Part shown: one piece after another, positions 41,391-52,484 of the stretch
How positions within the stretch are numbered: the first letter of the stretch is position 1
How the letters are laid out: every line of letters starts with the position of its first letter
NCBI GenBank assembly: GCA_003313425.1
Contig: NHZP01000005.1
Span: 1,922,001 to 1,986,000 of the forward strand
Source: Pseudopyrenochaeta lycopersici
Lineage: Eukaryota > Ascomycota > Dothideomycetes > Pleosporales > Pseudopyrenochaetaceae
Length of the DNA: 64,000 nucleotides
Direction of reading: 5' to 3'
Made by a program: the position numbers and the translations under genes
The notes under the pieces: generated by a model
Databases searched by the model: none
The model's input: only the letters and a program-made list of their open reading frames with translations
What the model was told of the DNA's origin: nothing

Positions 41391-41532
41391 CTGCGCATGT
41401 GTTGCGATAGATGGAAACGATGGTGGTGGCTCTGTGTTGGGGGAGGTTCGCTATTGCTATGAAGAAGGTCTCCTCGCGGATCGGAAGGGCAAGCGACTAT
41501 GCGACTGTAATTTTTGTATAGATGCACGTGGA
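41391..41532. other. No recognised feature
   Basis: Short open frame without motif; junction between the Copia3 remnant and a transposon remnant. Confidence 0.3.
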
Positions 41533-41622
41533 TAGGTTCAGGGGTTATCTGAGTACGTAGGTCAAGAGGAATTTCAGATTATTAACGCGTGTACAGATTT
41601 ATGTATTGCTGCAAAGTCTAAG
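41533..41622 (-). repeat. Subterminal element remnant (inverted match to 29522-29614)
   Basis: Reverse complement of the 29.5-kb remnant. Its own outer end is replaced by another TA-flanked end at 41623. Confidence 0.7.
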
Positions 41623-41624
41623 TA

Positions 41625-41695
41625 ACGTCACTCACTGCGAAATGGGACACACACCGAAACGAGACAAATTTTGGGTACTTTAGTTTCAAATTGCA
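41625..41695 (+). repeat. Transposon terminal repeat, ACGTCACTCACTGCG type
   Basis: Follows TA (41623-41624). It resembles the MITE TIR at the outside (ACGTCACTCACTGCG) and the pogo-type ends inside (CGAAACGAGACAAA, then GGTACTT), linking the two end families. Its partner end was not found. Confidence 0.6.
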
Positions 41696-42037
41696 TTTGT
41701 GACCTAACAACGTCTGCTCTCTAAATTTGATTTAAGAATAATGTTGTGTGCCTTCTTGCGAACAGATCTGGCTGTCGGGCATCTAAAATTACCCTCCTCC
41801 TGCCGCCTTTACGGTTGGTCAAGATAGACGGCATTCTTAGCTCGTTAAACGCTGCGAAGTCTTTAGCGCTGTGCTTTAGCTTATTAAAGTTTTAAGACTT
41901 ATAGATATATACAAGTTTAGGTGTAGAATCCGGTTATAGCATTCATAAGCTCTTATTAACCTTGTTGCTGCTGTGGCAAGCGACAGAAGGCGACTTTGCC
42001 ACCCTAGTCAGTACCTGAAGCTTGCCCCGCACAGGTA
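41696..42037. other. Element interior, no gene recognised
   Basis: Lies between the transposon end at 41625 and pogo2; no coding motif. Confidence 0.3.
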
Positions 42038-44028
42038 TCCGTGCCAAGGATCAGCTTACCAAGCAGATTCGGCTGCGCCGACACTCGCCGTAGGCGAGTG
42101 CCTGCAGCCCACACGATAATACCGACCAAACGATAAATCTTCAACTACTTTCTATTAACTATTGAAATAACTCCTCAGCCCCGCCAGTTCTCATAGTAAT
42201 TTTCATATGCTAGTAATCCTGCCCTGCGCATTAAAGCCTATACCAGTTGTAATTGATTATGGACTGGCTGATAAGCCTGGAGATGCTGTTTCTTCTTCCC
42301 TATCGGCATTCCTTTCATTCTGCGATAATTCATTTCAAGGTCCTTCAGCTTAGACATGAGCTTATTTTGCACTATCTTTCGCGCAGAATGGGAGTAGATA
42401 ACACCTATTAATGTCTTGAGAAGTGTACAGGATCGCTGTTGGCGTGCGCGGCGTGATTGTGCGATTGAAGTCATAGTCCGTAGTTCTCTAATTACTTGAT
42501 TACCAGCTACCAACATGTTGTACGCTCCAAACAGTGTGCGTTTAACGTTCTCGCTTATATCCTCGTTATCAAGACAATAGTCGATATTCCTCTTAAGCGT
42601 ACGGATCGTTAATGGTGTATATAACTCTTGTAGTAGTAGGGTGGTTCTCTCTTCCTTTTCGCCTTCCTCTTCGCCTTCGCTCTCGCTCCCACTCTGGCAA
42701 TTAGTATTAAGGATAGCAATATCCTTTTGTACATTCTCTTTAATGCGCTTAGCATTTGGTGGGAAAAGCCCTGAGTCCCGCCAGCCTTTTTGGATTGTCT
42801 GCCTTTTAAAGGTATAGGCGCGAATTGATTCGATTGCTGCTAAGAATTTAACTTTGTTAAAAGATGTACAGCCTGTCCGTGTTGCATGATCAACCGCCTG
42901 CGCATGCCAGTGCTTATATGGCTGGAAGCAACTAACATCAAGTGGTTAAAGGAAATGTGATGTATGTGGTGGAAGGCGATATGCAATCACCTTATAATCT
43001 TCTAGAACCTCTAGAAGCTCTTGAGTGTAATAAGAGTTAAAGCCATCAAATAAAAGTAGTTGATATATACCCTTAAGGTACTTTTGACTCTCTCGTACGA
43101 AGTGCTTTGCCTACTTAAGGCTTAATTCATTGTTTGTATAACCACTAGTGCTATAAGCAACTAGATAGTTATCTGGTAGATCGCTAAAATACTGTTTAAG
43201 AAATGCTATTCCTTTAATAATTATTATTGGTGGAATAGTATTTCCTTCGGCATTAACACACTCGGTCATTGTTAAGGATGTACGATTGTCAGGCGTTGGC
43301 AGATAGACGCGGCGGCGAGGCTCGAAAGTAATAACCCATTGATCTTTTCTAATTCCAATGCGAAAGCCAGTTTCATTAAAGTTCCAAATATCTATTGGTG
43401 TAATCCCATGCATCTTAATGATATCCATAAAGCTATTAAACTATTTAAGGATAGCTTTAATATCGTGTGCGATCGCGCGCTGAAGATTGAGAGATTATTG
43501 ACGTCGAATGTGGAGCTCGGGGTGGCGTTCAAGCTAATTCTTTGCCTATCGTGAGTTGGCTGATGGAGGCGCTCCAGGGCCCTTATGGCCACGTTAAAGA
43601 AGGTAGTTGGCGCATGATATAATTATTGGCAATCGCACACATACTCCTAACTTATTAAGGCGAGCAATATAATTATATAATGCGCCTTCTTAAGCTTGAG
43701 TAAGCTTGCACATGGTTGGTGGACGCTGAGAGAGGGTTGGGCGGCCCTTTGAACGGGCAAGTAATTGTTGATATGGAACACCATGCTCACGCGCCAGTTT
43801 GGAAAAATTAGGCTTAGGGGCATCCGAAATCGAGTCCAGAATCTCTGCAATCTGATCGTTAATTGATATTGGTGATTTAGGCATTGTGGTGGCTGTAGGC
43901 ACCGATAGAAGTAAAAAGTGGTTGAAGATTTATTGTTTGGTCGGTATTATTGTGTGGGCTGCAGGCACTCGCCTACGGCGAGTGTCGGCGCAGCCGAATC
44001 TGCTTGGTAAGCTGATCCTTGGCACGGA
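42038..44028 (-). mobile_element. pogo-like transposon (pogo2) with 108-bp TIRs
   Basis: TIRs 42038-42145 and 43921-44028 begin TCCGTGCCAAGGATCAGC, differ at only a few sites, and abut TA at 42036-42037 and 44029-44030. Each contains a palindrome ACTCGCCGTAGGCGAGT. 1991 bp in total. Confidence 0.92.
42238..43902 (-). pseudogene. pogo2 transposase, stops and lost catalytic Asp
   Basis: Pogo-type protein. N-terminal DNA-binding region (FSKLAREHGVPYQQLLARSKG). The DDE domain reads WNFNETGF where family members have NMDETG or NFDETG, so the first catalytic Asp is Asn (GAT>AAT). LLFDGFNSYYT and PLDVSCFQPYKHWH supply the other two. Several stops occur, including TAG after ELSLK where TGG is expected, and one before PLDV. 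The C-terminus (42238-42516) is basic and helical. Inactive. Confidence 0.82.
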
Positions 44029-44171
44029 TATTGAGCTGGTATCTTGAATTACATAATGACCCTGTCAGCAGATCACTGTCATCAACTGTGGCTCAGCGCA
44101 CTAATCTTTAAAGGGAGTGTCATCACTCTAATTATAGAACTGCTACATCTATTGCAAAAGGGAGCCATCTA
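44029..44171. other. Spacer between pogo2 and repeat copy B
   Basis: No gene or repeat recognised. Confidence 0.3.
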
Positions 44172-44965
44172 ACGTCTGTCCAAGCGTGCTAGGACGCACG
44201 GTGTAAAGTCACGGGTTCGCACTTCGGAGTCTCGCAACCTTTTATTCCTTAGTCTATAAATATGTAGTCAGTAGGATAATGTTCTAAAATCAATGCTCTT
44301 CTAGCCTATCAGTCTCTGACGAGCCCTACCATGATGTTAGTTGTGCTGTGGATCGTTCCGTTACTGTCGTCAAACGACTCTTCGTTGATAACCCCCTGTC
44401 TATCCGCGAGTTAAAAAGTATGTTAGTAAATCGGAGGGTCTAATGCAAAGCTGAATCAAGGAAGATCATCTTAGTAAGTTTCAATACTAGCGTTAAGCTA
44501 GTAGAGAAAGAATCTGGGAGTTTCGCCGGGAGGGATTGAAGATCTTGAAAAGTGACCCATTGCGTTGGGACACCCCAATGTGTCTTAGCGTGTAGCCAGC
44601 TTGCAGTAGCGTGCTCATATATCGCTGTATGCTAGTGTAACAAATTCGACGCTAAACCTACAACAGATTGTCAGCTTACAACAGAGAGCGGCTGTAGCAA
44701 ATGCCGAGATCCTTCTAGAAGCGTCTATGACCACCTGCTCAACCTGCTCGCATCGTGCACACACACCGTGAGCAACCCTTCAAGCTACCCTTAGATGCTG
44801 AAGAGAAAAATACGAACAGCGAGAATGTGATTTTTAGAATCCACCGAGTAGCGTTACAGGGGGACAGCTGCTCCGTCGTAGGATTCTCGAAGCTTCGATG
44901 TAGTAACACATGGCTTATATAATTGTGTGTATCCCCGTCCCTCTAATATATAGAGTTAAGAAAAG
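44172..44965 (+). repeat. Repeat copy B, matches left arm of NLR1 unit
   Basis: Begins ACGTCTGTCCAAGCGTGC after TA (44170-44171). It follows copy A (14204-14945) along its length, including the peptide-like block (44333-44420), AATCCACCGAG and the terminal ATCCCCGTCCC motif. In the NLR1 unit the NLR stop lies 50 bp further on; here hAT5 begins at 45034 instead, so any NLR is missing. Confidence 0.75.
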
Positions 44966-45033
44966 AAAAAAGAAAGAGAGAATGAATTGTTATGTTGTTA
45001 ATAACATATCACTAAGTCGAACGTTAATACTGG

Positions 45034-47812
45034 CAGTGATGGATAGCCACGCTCTGAAACTGAAACTGAGGTGTGTTTCAGTTTCATGAAACGCGCAGAG
45101 GCCGAGTTCCGGTTTCATATGAAACAGTTTCATTGTTTCAGTACAATTTACAGCTTAGGCAAGTTAGATGACTTCATGGTGCTGAACCCCCCGGCTGTAC
45201 ATTATACATCTAGTTCCTACTACTGGTACAAAGCCCTGATCTCCCTATACCGTGCTATTCGCCATTGGGTCGTCTTCATTGTCACTATCTACGTTCTTTT
45301 CCCTCTCTATGTCTTCTTGAAGTATTCTCACAGCCGCGTCAATATCCTCCGCGTTCCTAAACACACCGGCAAGTAACGGCCTGGCCTTTCCCTTTGGAAT
45401 ACTTACCTAGTTCTTAACACACTCACATATCTCCACCATTTTAGCGGACATTCTAGTTCTATCCCATGTCACCTGGCGCCTTGCACCTGAAAAGATACGT
45501 TCTGCTTCGGTAGACATAGGTGGGATAGAGAATATATCAATAGCTATACGAGAGAGCAGAGGGAAGTTCGCTTGCTGTGTTGGTTCAAGCCACCATTGAA
45601 GTGCAGTTTGGTGGCCAATTCCGAGCTGGGAGCCCTGCGAAATAGCGTCAGCTCCGGAGACCAGAGAGCTGTGTATTACTTACATTAATGAAGCGGTCAA
45701 ATTCATCCTTAACATCACTCGCTGTGCTGTACACTTTCCGCCTCCAGTGATCAAACTTATCAAGCTCTTCGTCTTCTTCTTGCTGTACATCCGGGAGCTG
45801 GTAGTTCTTGTACTCTGTAGCCTAAACCCTCCTCACAGCCTTCACTGCATTGCTAACCCAGGCTGTGTTTCGCTTCCATTGCTCGCTAAGGTAGGTCTTT
45901 CGGAGGGCTGGATGGAGGAGAATAGCGGCAACGTAGACTGGAGCTTGTTCTGTAAGCTGGTAATACTTCTCGAACTTCAGCCAAGCAACGTGGAAGCGCG
46001 CGTAGAAGTGCGGATCACTAGAAGCCCGGTCTTTAGTCAATGTAAAGTGTTCGTGGAGGAAATCCATATGGGAGAGAACTTCATCCAGTGTATTCTCTCG
46101 ACCTTGGCGCATCGAGATCTGGTAGAATACTTGTAAGAATGCGTGGATATCCCTGAGCTCGTTCCAGTCGTTATGGTCTAGTGCATCTTTCTCAATTTTG
46201 GCGTGATTCTCTTGAATCCAATCCATGAACTTTGGCCGCCTCTCAATAGCCACGTCAATGAGGCGAAACCATGAGTTCCAACGTGTATCATTGTCCCTTG
46301 GCAATGCCCTGCCGACCTTTGCCTTGAAGTCGTTGTAGATGTTAGTCGAGCTCCTTGAATACATGCACAAGTTGTGGAGTTTCCCCAGTACACTAAACTC
46401 ACGCCATTCCTCCGCGGCTTGCGCCTTTGTGATATTGCCCTCTTCTTCATTCTTAGCTAGCACGCGCAGCTGGTTGTACGCCTCGTCAATCCCCTCTTGC
46501 TCATCATCCTGGATGTTCTTTGCATTGCTTCGAAAGAGAAACGCTTGAACGATCAGGTTCATGACGTGGCCACTGCAGCGTAGTCGCCTGGCAACTGGAT
46601 TAAAACCATCAATCTCTTTTGCAATCTCACTCAGCATAGTGTCGTTGGCATCGTGATTATCCATTGTAAAGTAGCCAATCTTGCCGTTAAGTTCGTATTC
46701 CTTAATAATGTCCAGGAAAATGTATGCTTGTTCTTTCCCTTTGTGGCTTCCTTTGAATTCACGGAGTGACAGCAACGCCTGAGCGCCTTCTCTCGTCTCG
46801 GCATCAACAAAATGTACTACAATTGCCTGGTATGTTGTCTTCTGTTCAGATGAGGTCCACATGTCAATAGTGAAGTGGAGCATAGACGAGAGAGAATTGT
46901 GGAGCTTCCTGACGAGGCCTTGTTTGTGGAGAGCGAATGTCTTTTCGAGTAGCTTTGGGACCGCTCTGCGGCTGCGTAAGAGGACGCTCTGGGCCATATA
47001 GTTACAGGCGAGTATAACAGCATGGAACTCGGGGTACTCAATAAACGTGTGGGCGAGATTGCGAACAGCAAGAAGTCGGGCCAGCGCCTCCTCGAATGCG
47101 GGAATGTTAATAGCGTTGAGCAGGTATTTCTCCTCCTCGAGATTTCGGTTTGCTTGACGTTCCTCTTGCTTTCCGAACATATCCGTAATGATACCATTTT
47201 GCTGCTTCTTAATATCTGATTCTTCTACTTGCTCTAGAATCTTGATGCCATGAAACACCCGTAGATGCTTGCGGGCTCGGGTAAGATTCGTTGTGACTGA
47301 GTTAGGCTTTTTCGTTAGCCCACAGTGCTTGCAGTACCAAATTTCGTGGTAGGCGTTATCGCGAGCTTTCTCTCCTCTCGCTTCGCACGGCTCGCGTGCT
47401 TCGTTCCAAGTATTGTTGTTTGTGCGCCCTTTAGTTCGCTTAGTAACCTTATCGGAAGGAGAGTCGTGTTGTAAACGCTTTGCGGGGACGAAGGAATTGG
47501 CTGAGTTAGGTTCCGAGCGCCTCTTATCAAAACTCTCTGATAGCAGAGGTAGAGGAGAAGTCGATGACATAATCTCTGATCGTAATTTGCTAGGTAATGG
47601 GCTTGAGACCTACTTGGCTTGCCTTTAGCTGAGGCTGTTTTCTTAGTTTAACAGGCAAATGTACGGGAGTGTCTGGTGTTTTATGAAACATATGAAACTG
47701 ACTGAAACATATGAAACCAAGCGGGAGAGAGTTTCATGTGAACCCGGGTCCTATGCCCGTTTCAGTTTCATATGAAACAGTATGAAACCACAGACGTCTC
47801 TGTCCATCACTG
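45034..47812 (-). mobile_element. hAT transposon (hAT5)
   Basis: Ends CAGTGATGGAYAG at both sides, with palindromic GTTTCATATGAAAC and GAAACTGAAAC subterminal repeats. Flanking octamers (AATACTGG, TCCTGCAC) do not match, so there is no target duplication. The right flank is hAT4 coding sequence; the left flank is not. Confidence 0.85.
45245..47570 (-). pseudogene. hAT5 transposase, near-intact, two introns, two TAG stops
   Basis: 582-codon main frame from MSSTSPLPL. BED finger (IWYCKHCG...H...H), FTIDMWTSSEQ, FTMDNHDAND, RCSGHVMNLIVQAFLF and DTRWNSWF motifs. A TAG at 45822 (RRV*ATEYKN, probably TGG) interrupts it. The frame continues through a 49-nt intron (45635-45683) into the dimerisation domain (ALQWWLEPTQQ, PPMSTEAERIFSGARRQ). 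A second TAG at 45408 (CVKN*) follows, then a 50-nt intron (45357-45406) and an acidic tail ending at 45245. Only two G>A changes separate it from a complete gene. Confidence 0.88.
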
Positions 47813-49678
47813 TCCTGCACTACCCGCTTTGCCTCAGCGATCCATTTCTTCTCATGACTCCATTCGAGCTCGAAATAGGTAAATTTGTTCGCAGGATGCA
47901 GGGCAACGGCGCATCGGTACGCTGGCGTAGCATCCGTAAGGGTGTAGTATTCTTTAAGCTTGGTGCGGGCAGTATCAATAGCGCATGAATAGTATTCAGA
48001 AACCTCCTCGGGGTGATCGTCTGCGAACTTTCCAGCCTCCTGGAGCTTCTTAAAGAGGATATTAAGAGACTCTAGTGTCTTATAGAGTAAGCCATGTGCT
48101 CCTTTAAGGCCAGCTTTATTAGCCCTAGCCTTCCATGCGTTTAGTCAGGTCTTTAAATGGTTTTAAGACATGGAAGATGTGCTCTAAATCAGCCCAATCA
48201 CGCGGGGTAATTATATCCTGTAAGATATTATATCCCTTACTACTATAGTTATAGTGGAGAAAGAATAGATTAATTGCGTGGCGGAGCTTAAGAGCTCTCT
48301 TAATTATAGCATACACAGAGTTCCAGCGGACGCCGCCGTCGACTAATAACCTAGTGTAGAGTTATTCGATGCTGCCTTGATTATACGCCTGCAGGATATA
48401 CTGTTTCAGAAGCTCCCGCCGCTGGTCACTCCGGTTAATCCACACGCAGAAGTTGTAGAGCTTACCGATAAAGCTCTGCTTCCTCTATATCTCAAATCGC
48501 TCATCGTTGGATACGCCACAGAGCTCTTTCTCCAGCTTGCTGACACCCTGCCTAAAGAGGAGAGCTTTGACAATGAGATTCAGTATATGGCCGACGCATC
48601 GAAGGCGGCTCTGCTTCGTGACTGTAGGATACTGCTTTGCTAGCTCTTTAATACATGTGTCGTTATTGCTAGCGTTGTCTATTATAAAGAAGCCAACGGT
48701 AGCAGGTATATTGTACGACTCGATAACCGTCGACAGCACCTTCGCAATGTTCTCGCTAGTGTGAGGGCCCTTTAGAGGCCAGAGGTCAAGAAGAGCTGTT
48801 TGCAACTTATGCTTCTCGTCTAGGAAGTAAGCAACAACTGCTACATAGTTCGTTCCTTCTTCAGACGTCCAGGTATCAGTTAAGAGATAGATCTTGCTTT
48901 TGGTAAGATGGAGCTTTTCTTTCAGCCAAGTACGCCTCCCAGCATCACCGTCCTATATCTCTTTAATCTAGGTGCTAAGAGTTGACGGGCTCCTTGGCAG
49001 AACCTTATCTATATCCTCTAGGCAGCTGGCAAAGATGTTACGGGTGCGTTAATGCGTTGCTTGTCAAAAGGTAAGGTTAAGATTAACAGCCCAGTCAATA
49101 AACTCGCCCTTAAATTAAAAGTTATTAAACACTAAGCGCCGGCTTCCAAGGTATGGTATAGAGCTCGTTGTTCCCTTAGCCATATCAAACGGATTTGACG
49201 CTACTGGTTTGTAGCCGAATTCTTTAAGTTTGTGCAGATGCTTTAGGTGATAAATAATACTAGTAGTAGCCCCACTGTTAAATAGCGCGGAATCATGCTG
49301 GCCACTAATATGGCAGTACTTGCAGAGCCAGAACTTGTTATCTCTATCTGTTGTAAGCTGCGCGCCGTGTTTGTAGATTGCCGAGGATTAGGCTTTAGAG
49401 TTGAGGGTACGCTTGTGAGGCTGACGATATCGAATTAATAGCAGTGGCTTCCTTTTATAGCGAATTTTGTCCCATTTAATATGGAAAGTGCATTGAGTAG
49501 ATGTCGGCAGCTCTCTTTTACGGGTGGTTAGTGTAGAGGCCTTATGGGTTGGAGTTGAAACCGAACTTAGGGTTCCTAAGCGGCTCTCTGAGGTAGAGCT
49601 AGGGGGCTTAGAGGGGGTTTTAGGCGGAGAAGAACGTGTAGACCTTCTACGAGGCTGAAAGAACAGGTGAGAAGACAT
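47813..49678 (-). pseudogene. hAT4 transposase, 3'-truncated and broken
   Basis: Starts MSSHLFFQPRRR and tracks hAT3. It keeps Gln and Trp codons at four sites where hAT3 has stops (for example STQCTFH, RYRQPHK, RWNSVY, PRDWADL) but has its own stops, such as TGA where hAT3 has CAA in FQQAT. The C-terminal dimerisation domain is lost at the hAT5 junction. Confidence 0.87.
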
Positions 49679-50213
49679 ATTAGCTTAGAATTTGGTAGCC
49701 TTGTAAATAAAGACTGGAGGTGTCGGATTTTTTAATGGAAATTATGGTTTGGCAGCTTGAAGTACTCATAAATATTGTCTTAAGAAGTGAATTAATTGAT
49801 TAATTTTTGGATAATACTATCGTACATAAATAACGAATGAAATAAGTTCTGGGAGTGGTTTGCTGTATAAGGATCAACAGGGGGAAAAGAAGATTAATAA
49901 GGTAGCAAAGTTGCCTCATGGCAGTTTCGCCAACATTTTTCAAGGCACATCTGGCTCTGTGTGCGACTCCTGCCAATCACGGTTTTGCTGGGTGCCACCT
50001 GGTGAAATCATAATTGGTTCGCTTAGCTAGCGTCACCTAACTCATCATCGACATGCCTAGTACAGCAATTCTGTCAAGCAACTTGAAGTTACTTCAAGTA
50101 ATGTGAAAACCCTTACTTGTGCTTGCTTGAATGAACCTTTACTTTACTTGCTTGTTACGTAATCAAGTAATGTCAAGCAAGCAAGTCCAGTAACTTGGTT
50201 GTTGGACACACTG
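47813..50213 (-). mobile_element. hAT transposon (hAT4), inverted relative of hAT3, 3' part missing
   Basis: The 5' TIR ends at 50213 (GTTGGACACACTG). Sequence follows hAT3 until the codons for VVQD, where it is cut precisely at the hAT5 end (47812/47813). The right flank AGTGCCAC lies in the DUF3505-like gene. Confidence 0.9.
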
Positions 50214-50790
50214 AGTGCCACTGTGCTGAGCTCACCATCAACGCGCTGTTCTTCTTCTTCTTCATCCTCTATTCGCGTTAAGTATTTCCCAGCGCTTGTA
50301 GAGTGCGGTTGTTCCTGAATCTCTCGCTGGCTAGAGCTATCATCTTAGGTTACTACCCAGTATTTCGGCGTATATTTCGTCCAGCTCTGCAAATAATAAC
50401 ATTTATATTTAGATTGGTCTTGAAAGCATTCAGGAGCGCTGATGTCATGTTTCGCCTTCACATGTCTTCTTATCTGATCCCAGTTGATTGTCTTAAACTC
50501 TGTACAGTGTAGACAACAAAATCCCGGCGCGGGTGGACGAAGATAAAAGAGCGGCGTCGATCCATCCTTATGAGGCACTAGATCATTGAAAGATTGCGCA
50601 GCAGGCACGCTATCGAATTGTGCTATCGTTATTCGCCGCTGTTTGTGAGGAATGTAGTGGCAAATTCGCAGGTGAGTATCTAAGCCCTTGACAGGTACTG
50701 CGGTGCAACAGGGAGTGCAGATGATTACATTTTCATTTGCGACGAACGTAATATAGTCTAGAGTAACAGAATCATGTTGCTATATGATAT
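50214..50790 (-). pseudogene. DUF3505-like C2H2 protein, interrupted by hAT4
   Basis: Minus strand reads SVTLDYITFVANENVIICTP with CxxC...HLRICH, then a second finger CCLHC...IRRHVKAKH and YYLQSWTKYTPKYWVV. This matches my recollection of the N-terminal DUF3505 region of fungal proteins often linked to RecQ-like telomere-associated helicases. A TAA at 50345 (VVT*DDSS, likely CAA) is followed by open acidic sequence until hAT4. The start is unresolved; a first exon beginning MDSINTGVY at 50884 with an intron before 50790 is possible. Confidence 0.5.
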
Positions 50791-50990
50791 AGAATCCAAA
50801 TGTTAGTAATGAGTAACTGTACTCTGGTACTCGGTATTACGTACAAGATTCTTACATATAGACGCCGGTGTTGATACTATCCATTTTTCTGCCATCTTGC
50901 ATTAAGTAACTATATTCAGGCAATAACTTTAGATTTAAGGAAGACTAGCTGGGAGCCCCAACTAGATTGACTTCGCTCCGCACCTAGATG

Positions 50991-51685
50991 TCAAGGGCGT
51001 AAGTGGCGCTTTCGACGCTTCGTAGCCCTTTCCTGGAGGAGAGCGTCAAGCTGCTGCTGCATAATAACGATTTTTGTGGTCATTAGACTACTACTACTGC
51101 TGCTGCTGCTGCTGCTCCTTCTGCTTGGATGTGATAGGCTCTGTTCCCGCCTCAGGGAGCGTGATTCGCTATTCAGGCTGCGCTTCCGTGATCGCAGCTG
51201 TCTCTCTTCAAGCCTTCTTACCTCTGCCATCTCCTCATCTCCGCTGTCTAGCACGGCAATATTCTTATCTGATGGTCTAGTATCTGCTGCTTGACGTGCC
51301 GGTGTCGTCGTTGGCGGCAGCGCTCTTGGCATCTGTTGACCTAATTGGCCTCTATCTAATCCCTTCTCTATAAATCTCTCTGCAGTAACCTCTAAAAATC
51401 GATGCCAGATAAAGCTATTTTCAAAATAACGGTCGATCAGCTCTGGCTGTAGTCTAGCTGGGTATCCTCGTTCGAGAGCGTATGCGCTTGCATGAATCGA
51501 TAGGGTGTGGCCTATCTAGAAGCTAACAGATGAAGGAAGCCATCGTGATCCTTTAGAATATTCGGATCGAATGGCTCTAGCAGAGTTGGTATATGCCTCT
51601 TACTAATGGCAACAGCGATGTGACGATAGATGCTCAGCTGAAGCCGAATAGGGCATTCTGCCGAAGCCTGCTCTAGGCTCTCCGA
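50991..51685 (-). pseudogene. Telomere-linked-helicase/DUF3505-associated region, broken
   Basis: Minus strand: SIYRHIAVAISKRHI, then after a frameshift near 51515 IGHTLSIHASAYALERGYPA and ELIDRYFENSFIWHRFL, followed by an acidic/basic coil with a poly-Ser run and a KRRKRHLRP end at 50991. I recall the YRHIAVAIS...GHT...Y...WH.FL pattern from fungal proteins combining DUF3505 with RecQ-like helicases. The upstream part is replaced by the Copia2 LTR at 51686. No helicase motifs are present in the window, so the assignment is tentative. Confidence 0.4.
51090..51117. repeat. (CTG)n trinucleotide repeat encoding poly-Ser
   Basis: Seven CTG units with flanking CTA units, read as AGC/AGT serine codons on the minus strand. 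Confidence 0.85.
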
Positions 51686-51847
51686 TGTTGGGATTACATA
51701 AACAGACAGACCCCTGCTAGCGCCATCTTTATATGTAGCACTCAACCGACTAGATGTGATGGAGACCTTAAGACAAAAATGAAGACAACACCTATCATGT
51801 CGATAGTCTCCTCTCCTCATCGTGCCGAAGAGCCTATAAGTCCAACA
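51686..51847 (+). repeat. Copia2 5' LTR
   Basis: 162 bp; inverted ends TGTTGG / CCAACA. Confidence 0.9.
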
Positions 51848-51891
51848 GGTTATGAGCCCGGGTTCTGCGCCTATTTTCATACCTGACTCAA

Positions 51892-52136
51892 AGCCTGCCA
51901 CACGCAGCAATCTTCAAAGCCTGCCACTCGCAGCAATCCTCAAGCCTGCCACTCGCAGCAATCCTCAAAGCCTGCCACTCGCTGCAATCTTCAAGCCTGC
52001 CACTCGCAGCAATCTTCAAGCCTGCCACTCGCAGCAATCTTCAAAGCCTGCCACTCGCAGCAATCTTCAAAGCCTGCCACTCGCAGCAATCCTCAAGCCT
52101 GCCACTCGCAGCATTCCCAAAGCCTGCTCCGGCAGC
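51892..52136 (+). repeat. 25-26-bp minisatellite in Copia2 leader
   Basis: About nine copies of a unit built on GCCTGCCACTCGCAGCAATC plus TTCAA or CTCAAA. Each unit contains CTGC...GCAG arms that can form a small hairpin. It lies between primer site and gag. Confidence 0.9.
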
Positions 52137-52484
52137 AACACCAAAAACCCGTGCGCAAACTTAGCTCTACACAGACGACCAAGTCTTGCCTCAGGCAGGA
52201 GCCCTATTGCCCCTGAGTAACGAGCATGTTTCCCGGCACCCCACCGGCACCCCACCTGGGGACCGCACTCAATTTCCTTTTGCTCTGCACAGACGTTCAT
52301 CTCACAATTCAAACAGGAACCCTCTAAGAAATAAACAAACAAAAAATCTCCCAGCAAACACCACAAAAAATTAAAACTATTACGACCAAATTCCTTAGAT
52401 GATCAAGTCATCCAAGTTTTTTTTTAACGGCCAGAGGCCATTGCAAGGGCCACCATAGAGGGACGTGGCCCTCGATACATAAAT

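Noticed and set aside
51892..52136. CRISPR-like array
   Set aside because: Units are contiguous with no unique spacers, in a eukaryotic retrotransposon leader.
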